Assembly: GCF_023573145.1 (NCBI RefSeq)
Contig: NZ_CP097636.1
Span: forward strand, 2,976,001-3,040,000
Direction of reading: 5' to 3'
DNA: 64,000 nucleotides
From: Aquincola tertiaricarbonis
GTDB lineage: Bacteria > Pseudomonadota > Gammaproteobacteria > Burkholderiales > Burkholderiaceae_C
Shown here: piece after piece, positions 15,983-24,321 of the stretch
Numbering within the stretch: the stretch's first letter is position 1
How the letters are laid out: every line of letters begins with the position of its first letter
Program-made: the position numbers and the translations under genes
Notes under the pieces: generated by a model
Database searches by the model: none
Told to the model about the DNA's origin: nothing
The model's input: the letters and a program-made list of their open reading frames with translations, nothing else

Positions 15983-16030
15983 ATTACCCCAAGCCGTATT
16001 CCCTCCTAAAGGCTTGGAAACTGGGGTAAT
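15983..16030. promoter_or_regulatory. Inverted repeat in the coupling-protein leader
   Basis: ATTACCCCA (15983-15991) pairs with TGGGGTAAT (16022-16030), and AAGCC (15991-15995) with GGCTT (16011-16015) inside. In the minus-strand mRNA the loop exposes AGGAGGGAAT while the closing arm sits immediately before the ATG. Possible translational switch, operator, or part of an origin of transfer. Confidence 0.5.
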
Positions 16031-16091
16031 CGACCAAATTAATTTTCGTGCCAAAACGGAAGCAATTATTCACGTTTACTCGTGGCGGGCA

Positions 16092-16159
16092 AAAGTCATT
16101 TCTGACCAGCCTATGTATTGCCAGCTATTTGGCGGACACATAAGGTGAGAAATGACTTT
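16092..16159. promoter_or_regulatory. 12-bp inverted repeat spanning the sigma-like gene start
   Basis: AAAGTCATTTCT (16092-16103) is the exact reverse complement of AGAAATGACTTT (16148-16159). The right arm includes the ATG at 16152 and part of its AAGGTGAG site borders it. In mRNA this 12-bp stem would hide the start codon; as DNA it could be a repressor-binding pair. Confidence 0.6.
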
Positions 16160-16748
16160 AATAGCCACATCAAATCAACTTATTAATGCATATTTAGCTC
16201 TAAGCGTGCCGCAACGGCGCGCATTAATCGGCGCCACGACCCATTTAACCTCGAACACGCGCTTCGCCGATTCGGAAGATCTGCTTCATGAGGCGCTGAT
16301 GCGATGCCTCGATGGAACAAGAGCTTGGCCCATACATGTGCCGCTCACGGTCTTCCTAGCAAATGCTATGAAAAGCATTGCATATGCAGATCGACAGCGA
16401 AGCGAAACTCGGCTCACCTTGTTTGATCACGAGCTTGGCGACTCCTCCGGTTATGCAGCCGCCTCGGAATTGCACCAATCTTTCGCATCCGCGGAGGACA
16501 CCGCCATTGAGGAGGAGGAGTCTCTGAACGCGAAATTGCGAGCGCGTTCATTTCAATCGGTCTTGAGCGACGACCCCACTGCCCTAGCGCTAATGGTGGG
16601 ATGGCTAGCCGGGGGAACTCCAGAACAGATTATTCGCGCGGAAGGAATCAGCAAGAAGGAATATATCGCAGCTCGAAGGCGCATCGCCCGAAAGGTGGCC
16701 GCTTGGGATCTTCATCGCCGGCGACAAAGCGGCCCCCCAAAGCCATAG
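16152..16748 (+). CDS. Sigma-70-like factor or sigma-related regulator of the element
   Basis: The 198-residue protein has the layout of a small sigma factor. Residues 35-80 resemble region 2 (FADSEDLLHEALMRCLDG, then VPLTVFLANAMKSIAYADRQ). An acidic linker follows, and residues 135-190 resemble region 4 with an HTH (GGTPEQIIRAEGISKKEY, then ARRRIARKV). AAGGTGAG precedes the ATG. It diverges from the coupling-protein gene, so it may drive transfer genes. The similarity is structural by eye; sequence-level assignment is moderate. A perfect inverted repeat covers its start codon. Confidence 0.65.
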   Translation: MTLIATSNQLINAYLALSVPQRRALIGATTHLTSNTRFADSEDLLHEALMRCLDGTRAWPIHVPLTVFLANAMKSIAYADRQRSETRLTLFDHELGDSSGYAAASELHQSFASAEDTAIEEEESLNAKLRARSFQSVLSDDPTALALMVGWLAGGTPEQIIRAEGISKKEYIAARRRIARKVAAWDLHRRRQSGPPKP

Positions 16749-16921
16749 CCGACATTTCACCAAGGCCTTGAGCAAATTGCAGTTTTCAACCTGAGCGCTT
16801 GGCACTAATGCTGCGAGATAAGGCATTAATTGAAGTCCCAACTGAGACCGAGTAGGCGCGCGCGCGCCTCTTGGGTGGAAACTTGGTTCCCGCTGCTTGC
16901 GGTAGTGCGGAACGACAGACA

Positions 16922-17221
16922 CTAGAAATCGTTCGGCGCCGCCTTTCTGCTCGCTAAACGCTGCGTGACATCTAAAGCGCGCGCGTTCCGCTGTCGTATA
17001 TGCCAGAGCGCAAGTTCATCCAGCGCAAATAGCGTCAATCGCCCAATCTTTTGGTGGCGGATTGGAAACCGCCCCTCTCGCACCAATTGATGCAGGGTGG
17101 AGATCGGAATGCTTAGTATCTCAGCCACCTGTGACGCCCGCACAAGCTCTGATTTCACATCGTATTCGTTCCTAAAAATCCCTCTCGCCTCATGCAGCTC
17201 TTTCATTTCCCGTGCAGTCAT
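16922..17221 (-). CDS. AlpA/excisionase-like HTH DNA-binding protein
   Basis: The frame is open from 17305, but GGAGG lies ten nt before the ATG at 17221 (and four before a GTG at 17227), so I use 17221. The 99-residue protein holds a MerR-like winged HTH of the helix_turn_helix_17 kind: LVRASQVAEILSIPISTLHQ, then LVREGRFPIRHQKIG and LFALDELALWH. Such proteins serve as recombination directionality factors or regulators beside tyrosine integrases, and an integrase gene starts 490 nt away on the other strand. Function as excisionase is inferred from context. Confidence 0.7.
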   Translation of the reverse strand: MTAREMKELHEARGIFRNEYDVKSELVRASQVAEILSIPISTLHQLVREGRFPIRHQKIGRLTLFALDELALWHIRQRNARALDVTQRLASRKAAPNDF

Positions 17222-17529
17222 CTCCACATCGCCTCCACAAATAGTCATGTAGATAAGGCTTGCCCACGGAACAGATTGACCAATCGTGGTTGGGGATCGA
17301 CTCACGCTTCACAGCGCTGTAGAGGTTGCCGGGCTCGCTCAGCGCTAGGCGCAAATATGATTCGCATCCACTACAGAGCACCGTTCGTCGGATTTTATGA
17401 AGTTGCCACAAGTTGCAGCTTACTCGCCCTGATCAGAACAGTAAGCCGTCAAAGCGACGTTCAATAATCTTATGAGAGGCACTATTGATCTTTATGACAA
17501 GACAAAAGCTGCCTTATGTCGTGAGCCGA

Positions 17530-17666
17530 TTCCGGATACCGGAAATGCGGCGCTTTATGCATTTCCGACGGTCTCTCTCGGAGTATTGCCACTTAAAACC
17601 ATAAGTGATTTCTTCGAGTTGCGCGGGCAAGCGCAACTTGCGAATTTTTGACCAGCGGCGGTCAAA
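17530..17666. promoter_or_regulatory. Cluster of four perfect inverted repeats upstream of the integrase
   Basis: Between the excisionase-like gene and the integrase (gap 17222-17708) lie TTCCGG-ATA-CCGGAA (17530-17544), CGGAAATGC/GCATTTCCG (17540-17548, 17559-17567), AGTTGCGC/GCGCAACT (17617-17624, 17631-17638; a G.T and a C-G pair extend it) and TTTGACC/GGTCAAA (17647-17653, 17660-17666). The first two overlap and are mutually exclusive. Such density suits integrase or excisionase arm sites, an origin of transfer, or control of int. Confidence 0.55.
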
Positions 17667-17708
17667 TTCTCCTTGTCGCTAGCCTGTAGCAATAATCAAG
17701 GAGGATTT

Positions 17709-18749
17709 ATGGCTTCAGTGAGCGAGAGAAAAAACAAGGACGGGTCATCATCATGGCTGGTTCAAATTCGTGTGCCAGGAGCGCAGCGCATTAACAGGTG
17801 CTTCCCCAACAAGCATGATGCGCTGCATTTTGCGCACGCTGAGGATGAGAAGGCTCGAAGCGCCGTGAGGCGAAAAAAAGTGCCGTCCCTGAAGGAATTC
17901 AACCAAGAGCCGGTCGCGCAGACGTTGCTCCTTTACGCAACAAGGCCGCAGGCGGAAAAACACAAGGTCGCGATTTTCGCCAAAATTGCGAAGCTCGTTG
18001 GCAAGGCGCGGCAGGAAGAGGTGGATGACGACTTCTGCGAGTCGTTCATTCTTAAACTGCTTGAAACCAAGACCAGGAGGGGCTCAAATTACGCTCCAAG
18101 CAGCGCAGTCAAATACCTTGAATTAATCTCTGCCGCATGCAAATGGCGAGCGAAACATCATCGCGTGAGCTTTAAACCTTTGCATGTTCCGACAGATTGC
18201 TTGCCTGACGACTGGAACGACGGGCGTGACCGGCGCCTGTTGCGGCGAGAAGAGAAGGCGCTGAGCGCGGCGCTTTTGTCGCTCGACGCTCGCAAGGCGC
18301 GCCAATGGAGGTGCTTGATCCGATTGGCCATCGAGACGGGGGCCCGGCAATCCGAGCTGGTGCGCGCCAATTGGGATGAATTCGACTTGGAGCAGCGCGT
18401 TTGGAATATCCCGAAGGGAAAAACAAAGGCCAAAAAGGCGCGCTGGGTGGCGCTAAGCAGGCGCGCGATCCGAGTCCTTCGATTGCTGAAAGCTGAAGGC
18501 GCATCGGACCTTTTCGATTTGGGGCAGCCCTCGACGGTGTCTTGCGCCTTCGCCAGGCTGACCAAAGTCGCCGGCATCAATGACCTCCATTTTCACGATT
18601 TACGGCATGAGGCTATCACGAGGATGTTCCTTAAGAAGAAGGGCTTGCATGCTTACGAAATCATGAGAATGGTCGGCCATAGCTCGTTGAAGATGCTTCA
18701 CCGGTATGCCAATTTGCGGCCCGAGGATTTGGTGGATCGGATGGGCTAG
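17709..18749 (+). CDS. Tyrosine recombinase / integrase of the element
   Basis: I start at ATG 17709, which has AAGGAGG four nt upstream; an earlier in-frame start at 17673 has none. The 346-residue enzyme has an N-terminal arm-binding region with SERKNKDGSSSWLVQIR, a core-binding domain (about 60-165) and a catalytic domain with the full pentad: R213 (GARQSEL), a lysine in the PKGKTKAKKAR loop, H296-x2-R299 (HDLRH), H324 (GHSS) and nucleophile Y333 (HRYA). It should integrate and excise the island. Attachment sites are not identifiable within the window. It sits inside the mobilization module, not at a visible boundary. Confidence 0.92.
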   Translation: MASVSERKNKDGSSSWLVQIRVPGAQRINRCFPNKHDALHFAHAEDEKARSAVRRKKVPSLKEFNQEPVAQTLLLYATRPQAEKHKVAIFAKIAKLVGKARQEEVDDDFCESFILKLLETKTRRGSNYAPSSAVKYLELISAACKWRAKHHRVSFKPLHVPTDCLPDDWNDGRDRRLLRREEKALSAALLSLDARKARQWRCLIRLAIETGARQSELVRANWDEFDLEQRVWNIPKGKTKAKKARWVALSRRAIRVLRLLKAEGASDLFDLGQPSTVSCAFARLTKVAGINDLHFHDLRHEAITRMFLKKKGLHAYEIMRMVGHSSLKMLHRYANLRPEDLVDRMG

Positions 18750-18840
18750 CGAGGCGCGTGGAGTGTGCGCTTTGCGGGAGGCGCGCCCATCCCTTCTTAA
18801 GCATGGGAATCACTCCGCGCGTGTATGTCTAGGAGGGCCA

Positions 18841-21732
18841 ATGCTGTCGATCACAAAAATTGGAAGCGCTGGCCGAGTGCAGCGTGGATACCTCGCTTAT
18901 CTCGCCCCGCAGCGCATTGGCGCGCATGGGGATTTTGATGAGTACGCGCGCGGCGGATCCGTCGAGGGGCCTGCCCCATTTTGGGCGGGCCGGGGCGTTG
19001 CATCGTTGCAGCTCCACAGCTTTCCGACGCGCGAGGCAGTGGAGAGATTGGCCGCAGGCGTTGACCCGCGCTCCGGCGCGGCCATGGTCCACGGAGCCGG
19101 CGCTGATCACGTCATGGGACTCGACCTGACCTTTTCCGCGCCAAAAGATGTGTCGGCGCTCTTTGCAGCCGCTGACGAGGGAACGCAGGCTGCGATCGTC
19201 CAGGCATTGCAGGCATCTGTGCGCGTGGCGCTCTCCCACAGCGAATCTCTCGCGGTGGCGCGCCGCGGGCACGCGGGGCGCATCAAAGAGGCCGTCAAAG
19301 CGGTGGTGGCCGCCGTCTACACCCACTTCGCGAGCCGCGCGCTCGATCCCCAACTGCACGCTCACGCATTTGTCTTCAACCTGGGGCTCCGCGCGGATGG
19401 CGCGTGGGCGGCGCTAGATGGCAAGCCCCACTTTGAGGCGAAACTGGCAACGGGGGCCTTGTTTCGGGTTGAACTTGCATCCCGCATGAAGGCCCTGGGC
19501 TTCGGGATCGAGCCTGACGGACCCTACTTCAAGATTGCGGGCGTAGAAGACCAGCAGCGCCGCGCGCTGTCGACGCGCTCGCGCGAGATTCAGGGGCATC
19601 TCGCCCACGGCGAATCCGGCTCTGCCAGCCAAGCCGAGCGCGATGCGGCGGCGCTGGCCACCCGCTCCGCGAAAGCGGAGCCGCCCCTGCCTCAGCTGCT
19701 GGAGCTTTTCAAACAAAAAGCTGCCGACCTGGGGCTGACGCCGGCGCTTGTCGCGAGTTGGCGCGGCGGCGCGAAGCCCGATCCGCTTGACGAGCTGGTG
19801 ATCGACCATGCGGACTTGCTAGCCGAGCTGACGCAGTCAAGCTCGGTTGCCACCCCGCACGAAGCCCTCGCGCTGATTTGCGAGAAGGCGATGGGGCGGT
19901 GGAGCGCCGCTCAATGCCTTCGCGAGCTGGATCTGTTCTTGGAAAGCCCGCTGGTGGCGCGGCTTGGCCACACCGAGCACCTGACGCCGGTCTTCACCTC
20001 GCGGGCCATGCTTGGCCTCGAGGCGGACATCGATCGGGCGGTGGCCAATGGGCGTGGCTCAACCGCTCATGCGCTACCTAAAGATCTGGTGGAAGAGGCG
20101 CTTGCCACGCTTGAAGCGGAGTTGACTTCCAGCGTTGGCGCGGCGGTCCGCCTCGATGAGCAGCGCGCCGCGGCGCTGGCCGTTTGCTGCCAACCAGGCA
20201 ATCACGCGTTCATCGAGGGCTGGGCTGGCGCCGGAAAGACCACCACGCTTCGCGCAGTGGCGGCAGCCCACAAGAGCGGTGGCATGCGCGTGATCGGCTG
20301 TTGCCTGTCCGCCGCCGCAGCGCAGAACCTTTCCAGGGAGGCCGGCATTCGATCCCGCACGCTGGCCAGCCTGCTTCTTGCGCTTAAAGATGGGCGGCTG
20401 GCGCTGGATGCCCGGTGCGCTCTGGTGCTGGACGAAGCGGGAATGGTTGGCTCGCGGGAGTTCGCGCTGCTGCAGCAAGAAGTTGTGAAGGCGGGAGCGA
20501 AGCTCATCTGCGTCGGGGACCCTAAGCAGCTGCAGCCCATCGGCGCGGGCGGGATCTTCAAGTCGCTCATGGAGCGCCACGGAAGGGCTGAGATAGCAAC
20601 GATTCAGCGCCAGCGCACGGATCACGCGCCGCTGTTCGAATGGATCTCCAGCGGCAAGGCTGCGAAGGTCCTCGGGATTGATCCGCGCCAGCTTAGCGCC
20701 ATCAACAGATTGCCGGAGGACGCGCGCCTTCGCGCGCTGCGCGACCTGGGCGCCGGCAACTCACGGCTGGCAAAAGCGCTGGATCGCTGGAGCGCTCGCT
20801 TCGATCATGCGTGGATGCGGCAGGCGGTGGCCGACATCGCGACTGGGGACACGGAACGCGCCCTTCGCGCCATGGACGCTCGCGGCAGATTGAGGCTCGT
20901 GGCCTCGCAGGGCGTGGCCATCCAGGATCTCATAGCCGACTGGAGCGCGGACAAGGCGCCCATTCAGGAGAAAGCTATCATCGCGGCCACCCGGGCCGAA
21001 GCCCGGAGCCTCAACGATGTCGCCCGCGACGCGCTGATCGCTCGGGGCGTGGTCCAGGACGAGCGGGGAACGCTGTGCGCGATCCTGCGCGACGGGGAAG
21101 AGCCTTTGCTCCGTCGCTTCGCTCCGGGCGATCGCATCGCGTTCACTCAGAACGACCCCGGCCTCGGCGTCGTCAACGGCGCGCTGGGGTCGATCACGGC
21201 GCTCGAGGTCGACCGCCAAGGCGCTCCGGTCCTGAGGGTCGAGCTCGATGAAGTGAACGCGCGAGGCGAGCGCCTGGCGCGCATCCCCTGCGCCTTCGGC
21301 CGATTCGACCATGCGTATTGCCTCACGAACCACAAAAGCCAGGGTCGCACCTTCAGCTCTGCGTTCGCGTTGCTCAACCCTGTGATGATCGACCGCGAAT
21401 GGGCGTATGTGGCGCTCAGCCGCTCCAGATTCGGGACAACGCTCTATGCCCCAGCCGGCGCAATGACGCGAACCGACGAGGATTCGCATCAAGCCCCAGT
21501 CCCGAAGCGAGAGCGAGAGGAACTCGTCCGCGCGCTGGCCGTGCGCATGAATAAGAGCAGAGCGAAAGGAACGACCTTGGATTGGAGCGCCGCAGGCGCC
21601 GCGCCTGCCTCGGCTGCCGAATCCCGCGTGGACTTGGTTCCGGAAAAGCTGAAGGCCAGGTTGTCGCTGCTTGCCCAGTGGGCCAAGCAGCGGGCTGCCG
21701 AACTCGCGCCCACGCGCGGTGGCAGGGGCTGA
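18841..21732 (+). CDS. MobF-family relaxase-helicase (TrwC/TraI-like)
   Basis: Start at ATG 18841, with AGGAGG just upstream; 963 residues. The relaxase domain begins at residue 1 as this family requires: candidate catalytic tyrosines Y17 and Y20, and a three-histidine metal site H162, H173, H175 (YTHFAS, QLHAHAF). From about 440 a superfamily 1 helicase follows: Walker A GWAGAGKTTT (460-469), LVLDEAGMVG, LICVGDPKQLQPIG, and late motifs NDPGLGVVNG and LTNHKSQGRTF with VALSRSR. It nicks oriT, stays bound to the strand and unwinds it for transfer. It is shorter than F TraI, similar to TrwC. Coupling protein and ArdC lie nearby in the opposite orientation. Confidence 0.93.
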   Translation: MLSITKIGSAGRVQRGYLAYLAPQRIGAHGDFDEYARGGSVEGPAPFWAGRGVASLQLHSFPTREAVERLAAGVDPRSGAAMVHGAGADHVMGLDLTFSAPKDVSALFAAADEGTQAAIVQALQASVRVALSHSESLAVARRGHAGRIKEAVKAVVAAVYTHFASRALDPQLHAHAFVFNLGLRADGAWAALDGKPHFEAKLATGALFRVELASRMKALGFGIEPDGPYFKIAGVEDQQRRALSTRSREIQGHLAHGESGSASQAERDAAALATRSAKAEPPLPQLLELFKQKAADLGLTPALVASWRGGAKPDPLDELVIDHADLLAELTQSSSVATPHEALALICEKAMGRWSAAQCLRELDLFLESPLVARLGHTEHLTPVFTSRAMLGLEADIDRAVANGRGSTAHALPKDLVEEALATLEAELTSSVGAAVRLDEQRAAALAVCCQPGNHAFIEGWAGAGKTTTLRAVAAAHKSGGMRVIGCCLSAAAAQNLSREAGIRSRTLASLLLALKDGRLALDARCALVLDEAGMVGSREFALLQQEVVKAGAKLICVGDPKQLQPIGAGGIFKSLMERHGRAEIATIQRQRTDHAPLFEWISSGKAAKVLGIDPRQLSAINRLPEDARLRALRDLGAGNSRLAKALDRWSARFDHAWMRQAVADIATGDTERALRAMDARGRLRLVASQGVAIQDLIADWSADKAPIQEKAIIAATRAEARSLNDVARDALIARGVVQDERGTLCAILRDGEEPLLRRFAPGDRIAFTQNDPGLGVVNGALGSITALEVDRQGAPVLRVELDEVNARGERLARIPCAFGRFDHAYCLTNHKSQGRTFSSAFALLNPVMIDREWAYVALSRSRFGTTLYAPAGAMTRTDEDSHQAPVPKREREELVRALAVRMNKSRAKGTTLDWSAAGAAPASAAESRVDLVPEKLKARLSLLAQWAKQRAAELAPTRGGRG

Positions 21733-21738
21733 CGCGCC

Positions 21739-22479
21739 ATGCCGGCCAAGCCAAAGGTGCCTCTAGCGTCTTGGGACCACAAGTTCGCGACCCTATGCCT
21801 TTCAAAGCAGCGCCGAGCGCTGCTGAAAGATTTCGCTGACCGCGTTCGGCCTGGCATGAGCAAGGCCGAGGCCCTGTACCAATTGATCGACGACGCGCTG
21901 CCGGAGACCAAGGTCGCGGCGCCGAACGCCGAGGCGCAGGCAGCCAGAGCCCTCGCGGCGCGCAGCGCCCAAGCGCTTGAAAGCGTCGCGGCAGCGCTCG
22001 CCCCGCTGGAATCGCTGATGGGTGGCTCAGGCCTGCCCGAACGATGGGACGCGCGCAGTTCAGGCGAAGCGCGGGGCCCAGCTAACGAGCGGCCGGCACC
22101 CAGCGCTGCGCCTTTGAGGCCGGCCACCCTCACCGCCCGTGCATGGATTGACGCAGCGCTAGCCCGGCTTGGCGCAGGCGCCTCCCGGCTCGAACTGAAC
22201 ATGAAATGCGTGGCTGTCGAATTCAATGGAGGCGCGCCTCGTCTCGTTTTTGAAGTCTCTCGGATTGGCGTCGATGGCAAAGCCCATTACCGAGGCCATT
22301 CCAACTTGCCCCTGCTGGCCCTTTCGGCCCACCGCCGCATCGGCGAGCCGGAGATCGGCGTCGGGGCGCTAGCGGGCGGCGTTTCGTTGGACGCCTCAGC
22401 AGCCGGCAAGGAATGGATCTGCGCGCTGTTGAAATCTGCCGAGCCCCACTCCACGGCGCTTATGCGGTTTCACTGCTGA
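21739..22479 (+). CDS. Hypothetical protein in the relaxase operon
   Basis: Starts seven nt after the relaxase stop, so the two are surely co-transcribed. The 246-residue protein has a basic helical N-terminus (SKQRRALLKDFADRVRPG, then KAEALYQLIDDAL), an Ala-rich helix (about 60-90), a Pro/Arg linker, and a C-terminal domain with alternating strands (LELNMKCVAVEFNGG, LVFEVSRIGVDGKAHYR). No known family recognised. Position suggests an accessory transfer protein, for example one acting on DNA near the relaxase, but nothing proves it. Confidence 0.65.
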   Translation: MPAKPKVPLASWDHKFATLCLSKQRRALLKDFADRVRPGMSKAEALYQLIDDALPETKVAAPNAEAQAARALAARSAQALESVAAALAPLESLMGGSGLPERWDARSSGEARGPANERPAPSAAPLRPATLTARAWIDAALARLGAGASRLELNMKCVAVEFNGGAPRLVFEVSRIGVDGKAHYRGHSNLPLLALSAHRRIGEPEIGVGALAGGVSLDASAAGKEWICALLKSAEPHSTALMRFHC

Positions 22480-22506
22480 TTCAACGCAATCCGCTTGCTT
22501 CTGGCA

Positions 22507-22558
22507 GTAGTACCGGATACTACCTCAGGCAACCCATGGGTAGTATCGAGATACTACC
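22507..22558. promoter_or_regulatory. Pair of TAGTA-type palindromes
   Basis: GTAGTA-CCGGA-TACTAC (22507-22523) and GGTAGTATC-GA-GATACTACC (22539-22558) lie 32 bp apart start to start, in the gap after the relaxase operon. They share the half-site GGTAGTAT/ATACTACC. This looks like a two-site operator or a protein-binding part of an origin of transfer. Confidence 0.6.
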
Positions 22559-22576
22559 TGATGGTGCGTCGGGTGT

Positions 22577-22612
22577 ATATGAGACGATGAGTCCATATGA
22601 GACGATGAGTCC
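22577..22612. repeat. Tandem duplication of an 18-bp unit
   Basis: Two exact copies of an 18-bp unit (ATATGAGACGATGAGTCC) lie head to tail, 18 bp after the second TAGTA palindrome. Direct plus inverted repeats in about 100 bp next to a relaxase operon resemble oriT or iteron architecture. Only two copies, so not a CRISPR. Confidence 0.8.
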
Positions 22613-22673
22613 ACTGCAAACAAGAACCAACTGCGGTTCTGACGCACGAAACCTTAATTAGCCCCGGCATATA

Positions 22674-23225
22674 TCACTTCGCAAGCCTCACCAGCTCCGG
22701 CACCAATTCAAGCAAAAACACCCGAACATCCTGATACTTGGAGCCGCAATCCATCCCCGCTTTGTAAATGACGTCGTCCTTCGGCTCATCCTTCTTAATC
22801 CGTTCGAGGTCTTTCCAGTTCAGCTCGCGGCAGAGATCTGCGGCGATCAATTCGCGCTGATGACTGTCGAGGAAGTCGCGGTTAGTTCGCTTCACGCCCT
22901 TACTATGCTCTAGAATATATCGAATGGCGTCAGGGGTCAATCTATTAACAGCAGTCCTTACAGCTTCAGGAGCTCGCTTCTCAATGAACTCTTTCCCTAC
23001 CGTCAACTGAACGCCTCCGACACTCACTGAATCGATTCTCTCGACTAGTGGAGAGAGCCTGCTAGCGATTCCTTGCAATGGCTCCCAAAAGGACACGACC
23101 AGAAATATCACCAGGCCCGGCCAAGCCATGCTCTTAATGAAATCCATCACCAGATGGATCGAAGGCCGAGCAACTCGTTTAGGCGAGACCTCCTCAGTCT
23201 GCGTGAATTCCGGTCTTTCTTCCAT
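22674..23225 (-). CDS. Single-pass membrane protein, paralogue A
   Basis: The frame is open from 23327; I prefer ATG 23225 (183 residues) because it aligns in length with paralogue B, though no ribosome binding site decides. One membrane segment (MAWPGLVIFLVVSFWEPLQ) is followed by a conserved cytoplasmic or periplasmic domain: VERIDSVSVGGVQLTVGKEF, a basic linker, and MDCGSKYQDVRVFLLELVPE at the C-terminus. Over half of the residues match the neighbour at 23418-23933. Function unknown; the region is AT-richer than the core genome. Confidence 0.75.
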   Translation of the reverse strand: MEERPEFTQTEEVSPKRVARPSIHLVMDFIKSMAWPGLVIFLVVSFWEPLQGIASRLSPLVERIDSVSVGGVQLTVGKEFIEKRAPEAVRTAVNRLTPDAIRYILEHSKGVKRTNRDFLDSHQRELIAADLCRELNWKDLERIKKDEPKDDVIYKAGMDCGSKYQDVRVFLLELVPELVRLAK

Positions 23226-23417
23226 TACCGGCCGAGCGCTCGAGCGCAAACGCGAGCTCATCGCACGCGGAACAGGCCCTCGCGCGGCCGCGCCAACGCG
23301 CCTGCGCTCGTGTTTTGTTGACGGCATGAAAGCTTTGCTTCAAACGACGTTTATGGGATTGATCGCGCTGCCACAGACAACTCGATCATGTTTGTCTGTG
23401 CGAACTGCCCGCGCGGC

Positions 23418-23933
23418 TTACCTCGAGCGCTCAATAAGTTCAGGCACGAGCTCAAGCAAGAATACCCGCACATCTTCGTATTTCGATCCGCAATCCATTC
23501 CAGCCATATATTTGTGTTCGCGTTTTGAATCCTCTCTCTGCAGCTCGTCCAGAGCTTTCCAATTCAGCTCCGTGCAAAGACCCGTCGCAATCAAGTCAAG
23601 CTCTTCAGGATCAAATGTAGTTCGAGTTGTCCTATGAATTGCACGCTCGTGCTCCAAAATGTACTTAAGGGTTTCTGGCTTCAGAGAATTAACCGCTTTC
23701 CTGACAGCGTCGGATGCCCGCTTGTCAATGAACTCTTTACTCACATTGAACTTCACTCCGCCTACAGAAACAGACTCGATGCGCTCGACTAGGGGAGATA
23801 CACGGTTGGCAATCCTTTGCAATGGCGTCCAAAAGGACAGAACCAGGAAGAAAATAACAGAGGGCCACGCAACAGCGCGAACAAGATGGATCGCTGTCTG
23901 AACGGTGGAGCCTTCACTTTCTCCGTCAGCCAT
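23418..23933 (-). CDS. Single-pass membrane protein, paralogue B
   Basis: 171 residues with the same plan as paralogue A: a membrane segment (VAWPSVIFFLVLSFWTPLQ), then SPLVERIESVSVGGVKFNVS, KEFIDKRASDAVRKAVNSL, a Glu/Arg-rich middle, and the near-invariant AGMDCGSKYEDVRVFLLELV. The most conserved blocks are the juxtamembrane stretch and the C-terminal block with its cysteine. The two genes are tandem on the same strand, so a local duplication is the simplest origin. Divergence in the middle suggests they have specialised. No family recognised. Confidence 0.78.
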   Translation of the reverse strand: MADGESEGSTVQTAIHLVRAVAWPSVIFFLVLSFWTPLQRIANRVSPLVERIESVSVGGVKFNVSKEFIDKRASDAVRKAVNSLKPETLKYILEHERAIHRTTRTTFDPEELDLIATGLCTELNWKALDELQREDSKREHKYMAGMDCGSKYEDVRVFLLELVPELIERSR

Positions 23934-24109
23934 CGTAACTACCTACGGCAGGGCTCAATCATGTTTGCGAGGCAGGTATTGCCGGGCATGCGTCAAGCAA
24001 CCATACAACGAGCAACCGGTGTAGTGCGGCATGATGGAATTCATTCGCCCATGTTCCAATCTTGACATCAAGCCGCTTTTGAATGAAAACATGCGAAGCA
24101 GGAGATGAA

Positions 24110-24295
24110 ATGGAAAAGAGAAATCACTGGGCACCGGAAGTAGCTGCATCAAACTTGAACACTGAGCAAGAGAATCTAAGTGGAGACAACACCAACGACA
24201 AATTTTTTAAATTTGCGCGGGTTGCGTACTGTTCTCTCGTTATTGTCGTCGGCGGCCTCTGCACATGGAGAGTGCTCTTGCGCCTTTTCTCGTAG
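24110..24295 (+). CDS. Small single-pass membrane protein
   Basis: ATG at 24110 has AGGAG five nt upstream. The 61-residue protein has a polar, Asn/Glu-rich N-terminal half and one C-terminal membrane segment (AYCSLVIVVGGLCTWRVLL). Tail-anchored or N-in topology is possible. It sits between the paralogous membrane proteins and another small membrane protein, a run of membrane-only genes. Function unknown. Confidence 0.5.
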   Translation: MEKRNHWAPEVAASNLNTEQENLSGDNTNDKFFKFARVAYCSLVIVVGGLCTWRVLLRLFS

Positions 24296-24321
24296 CTTTG
24301 AAACATCACCGTCTTGCAGGC

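Noticed and set aside
16605..16922. Minus-strand frame after the sigma-like gene
   Set aside because: Mostly antisense to the sigma-like gene, no ribosome binding site, no recognisable features.
22577..22612. Possible CRISPR array
   Set aside because: Only two adjacent 18-bp copies without spacers; no cas genes anywhere in the window.
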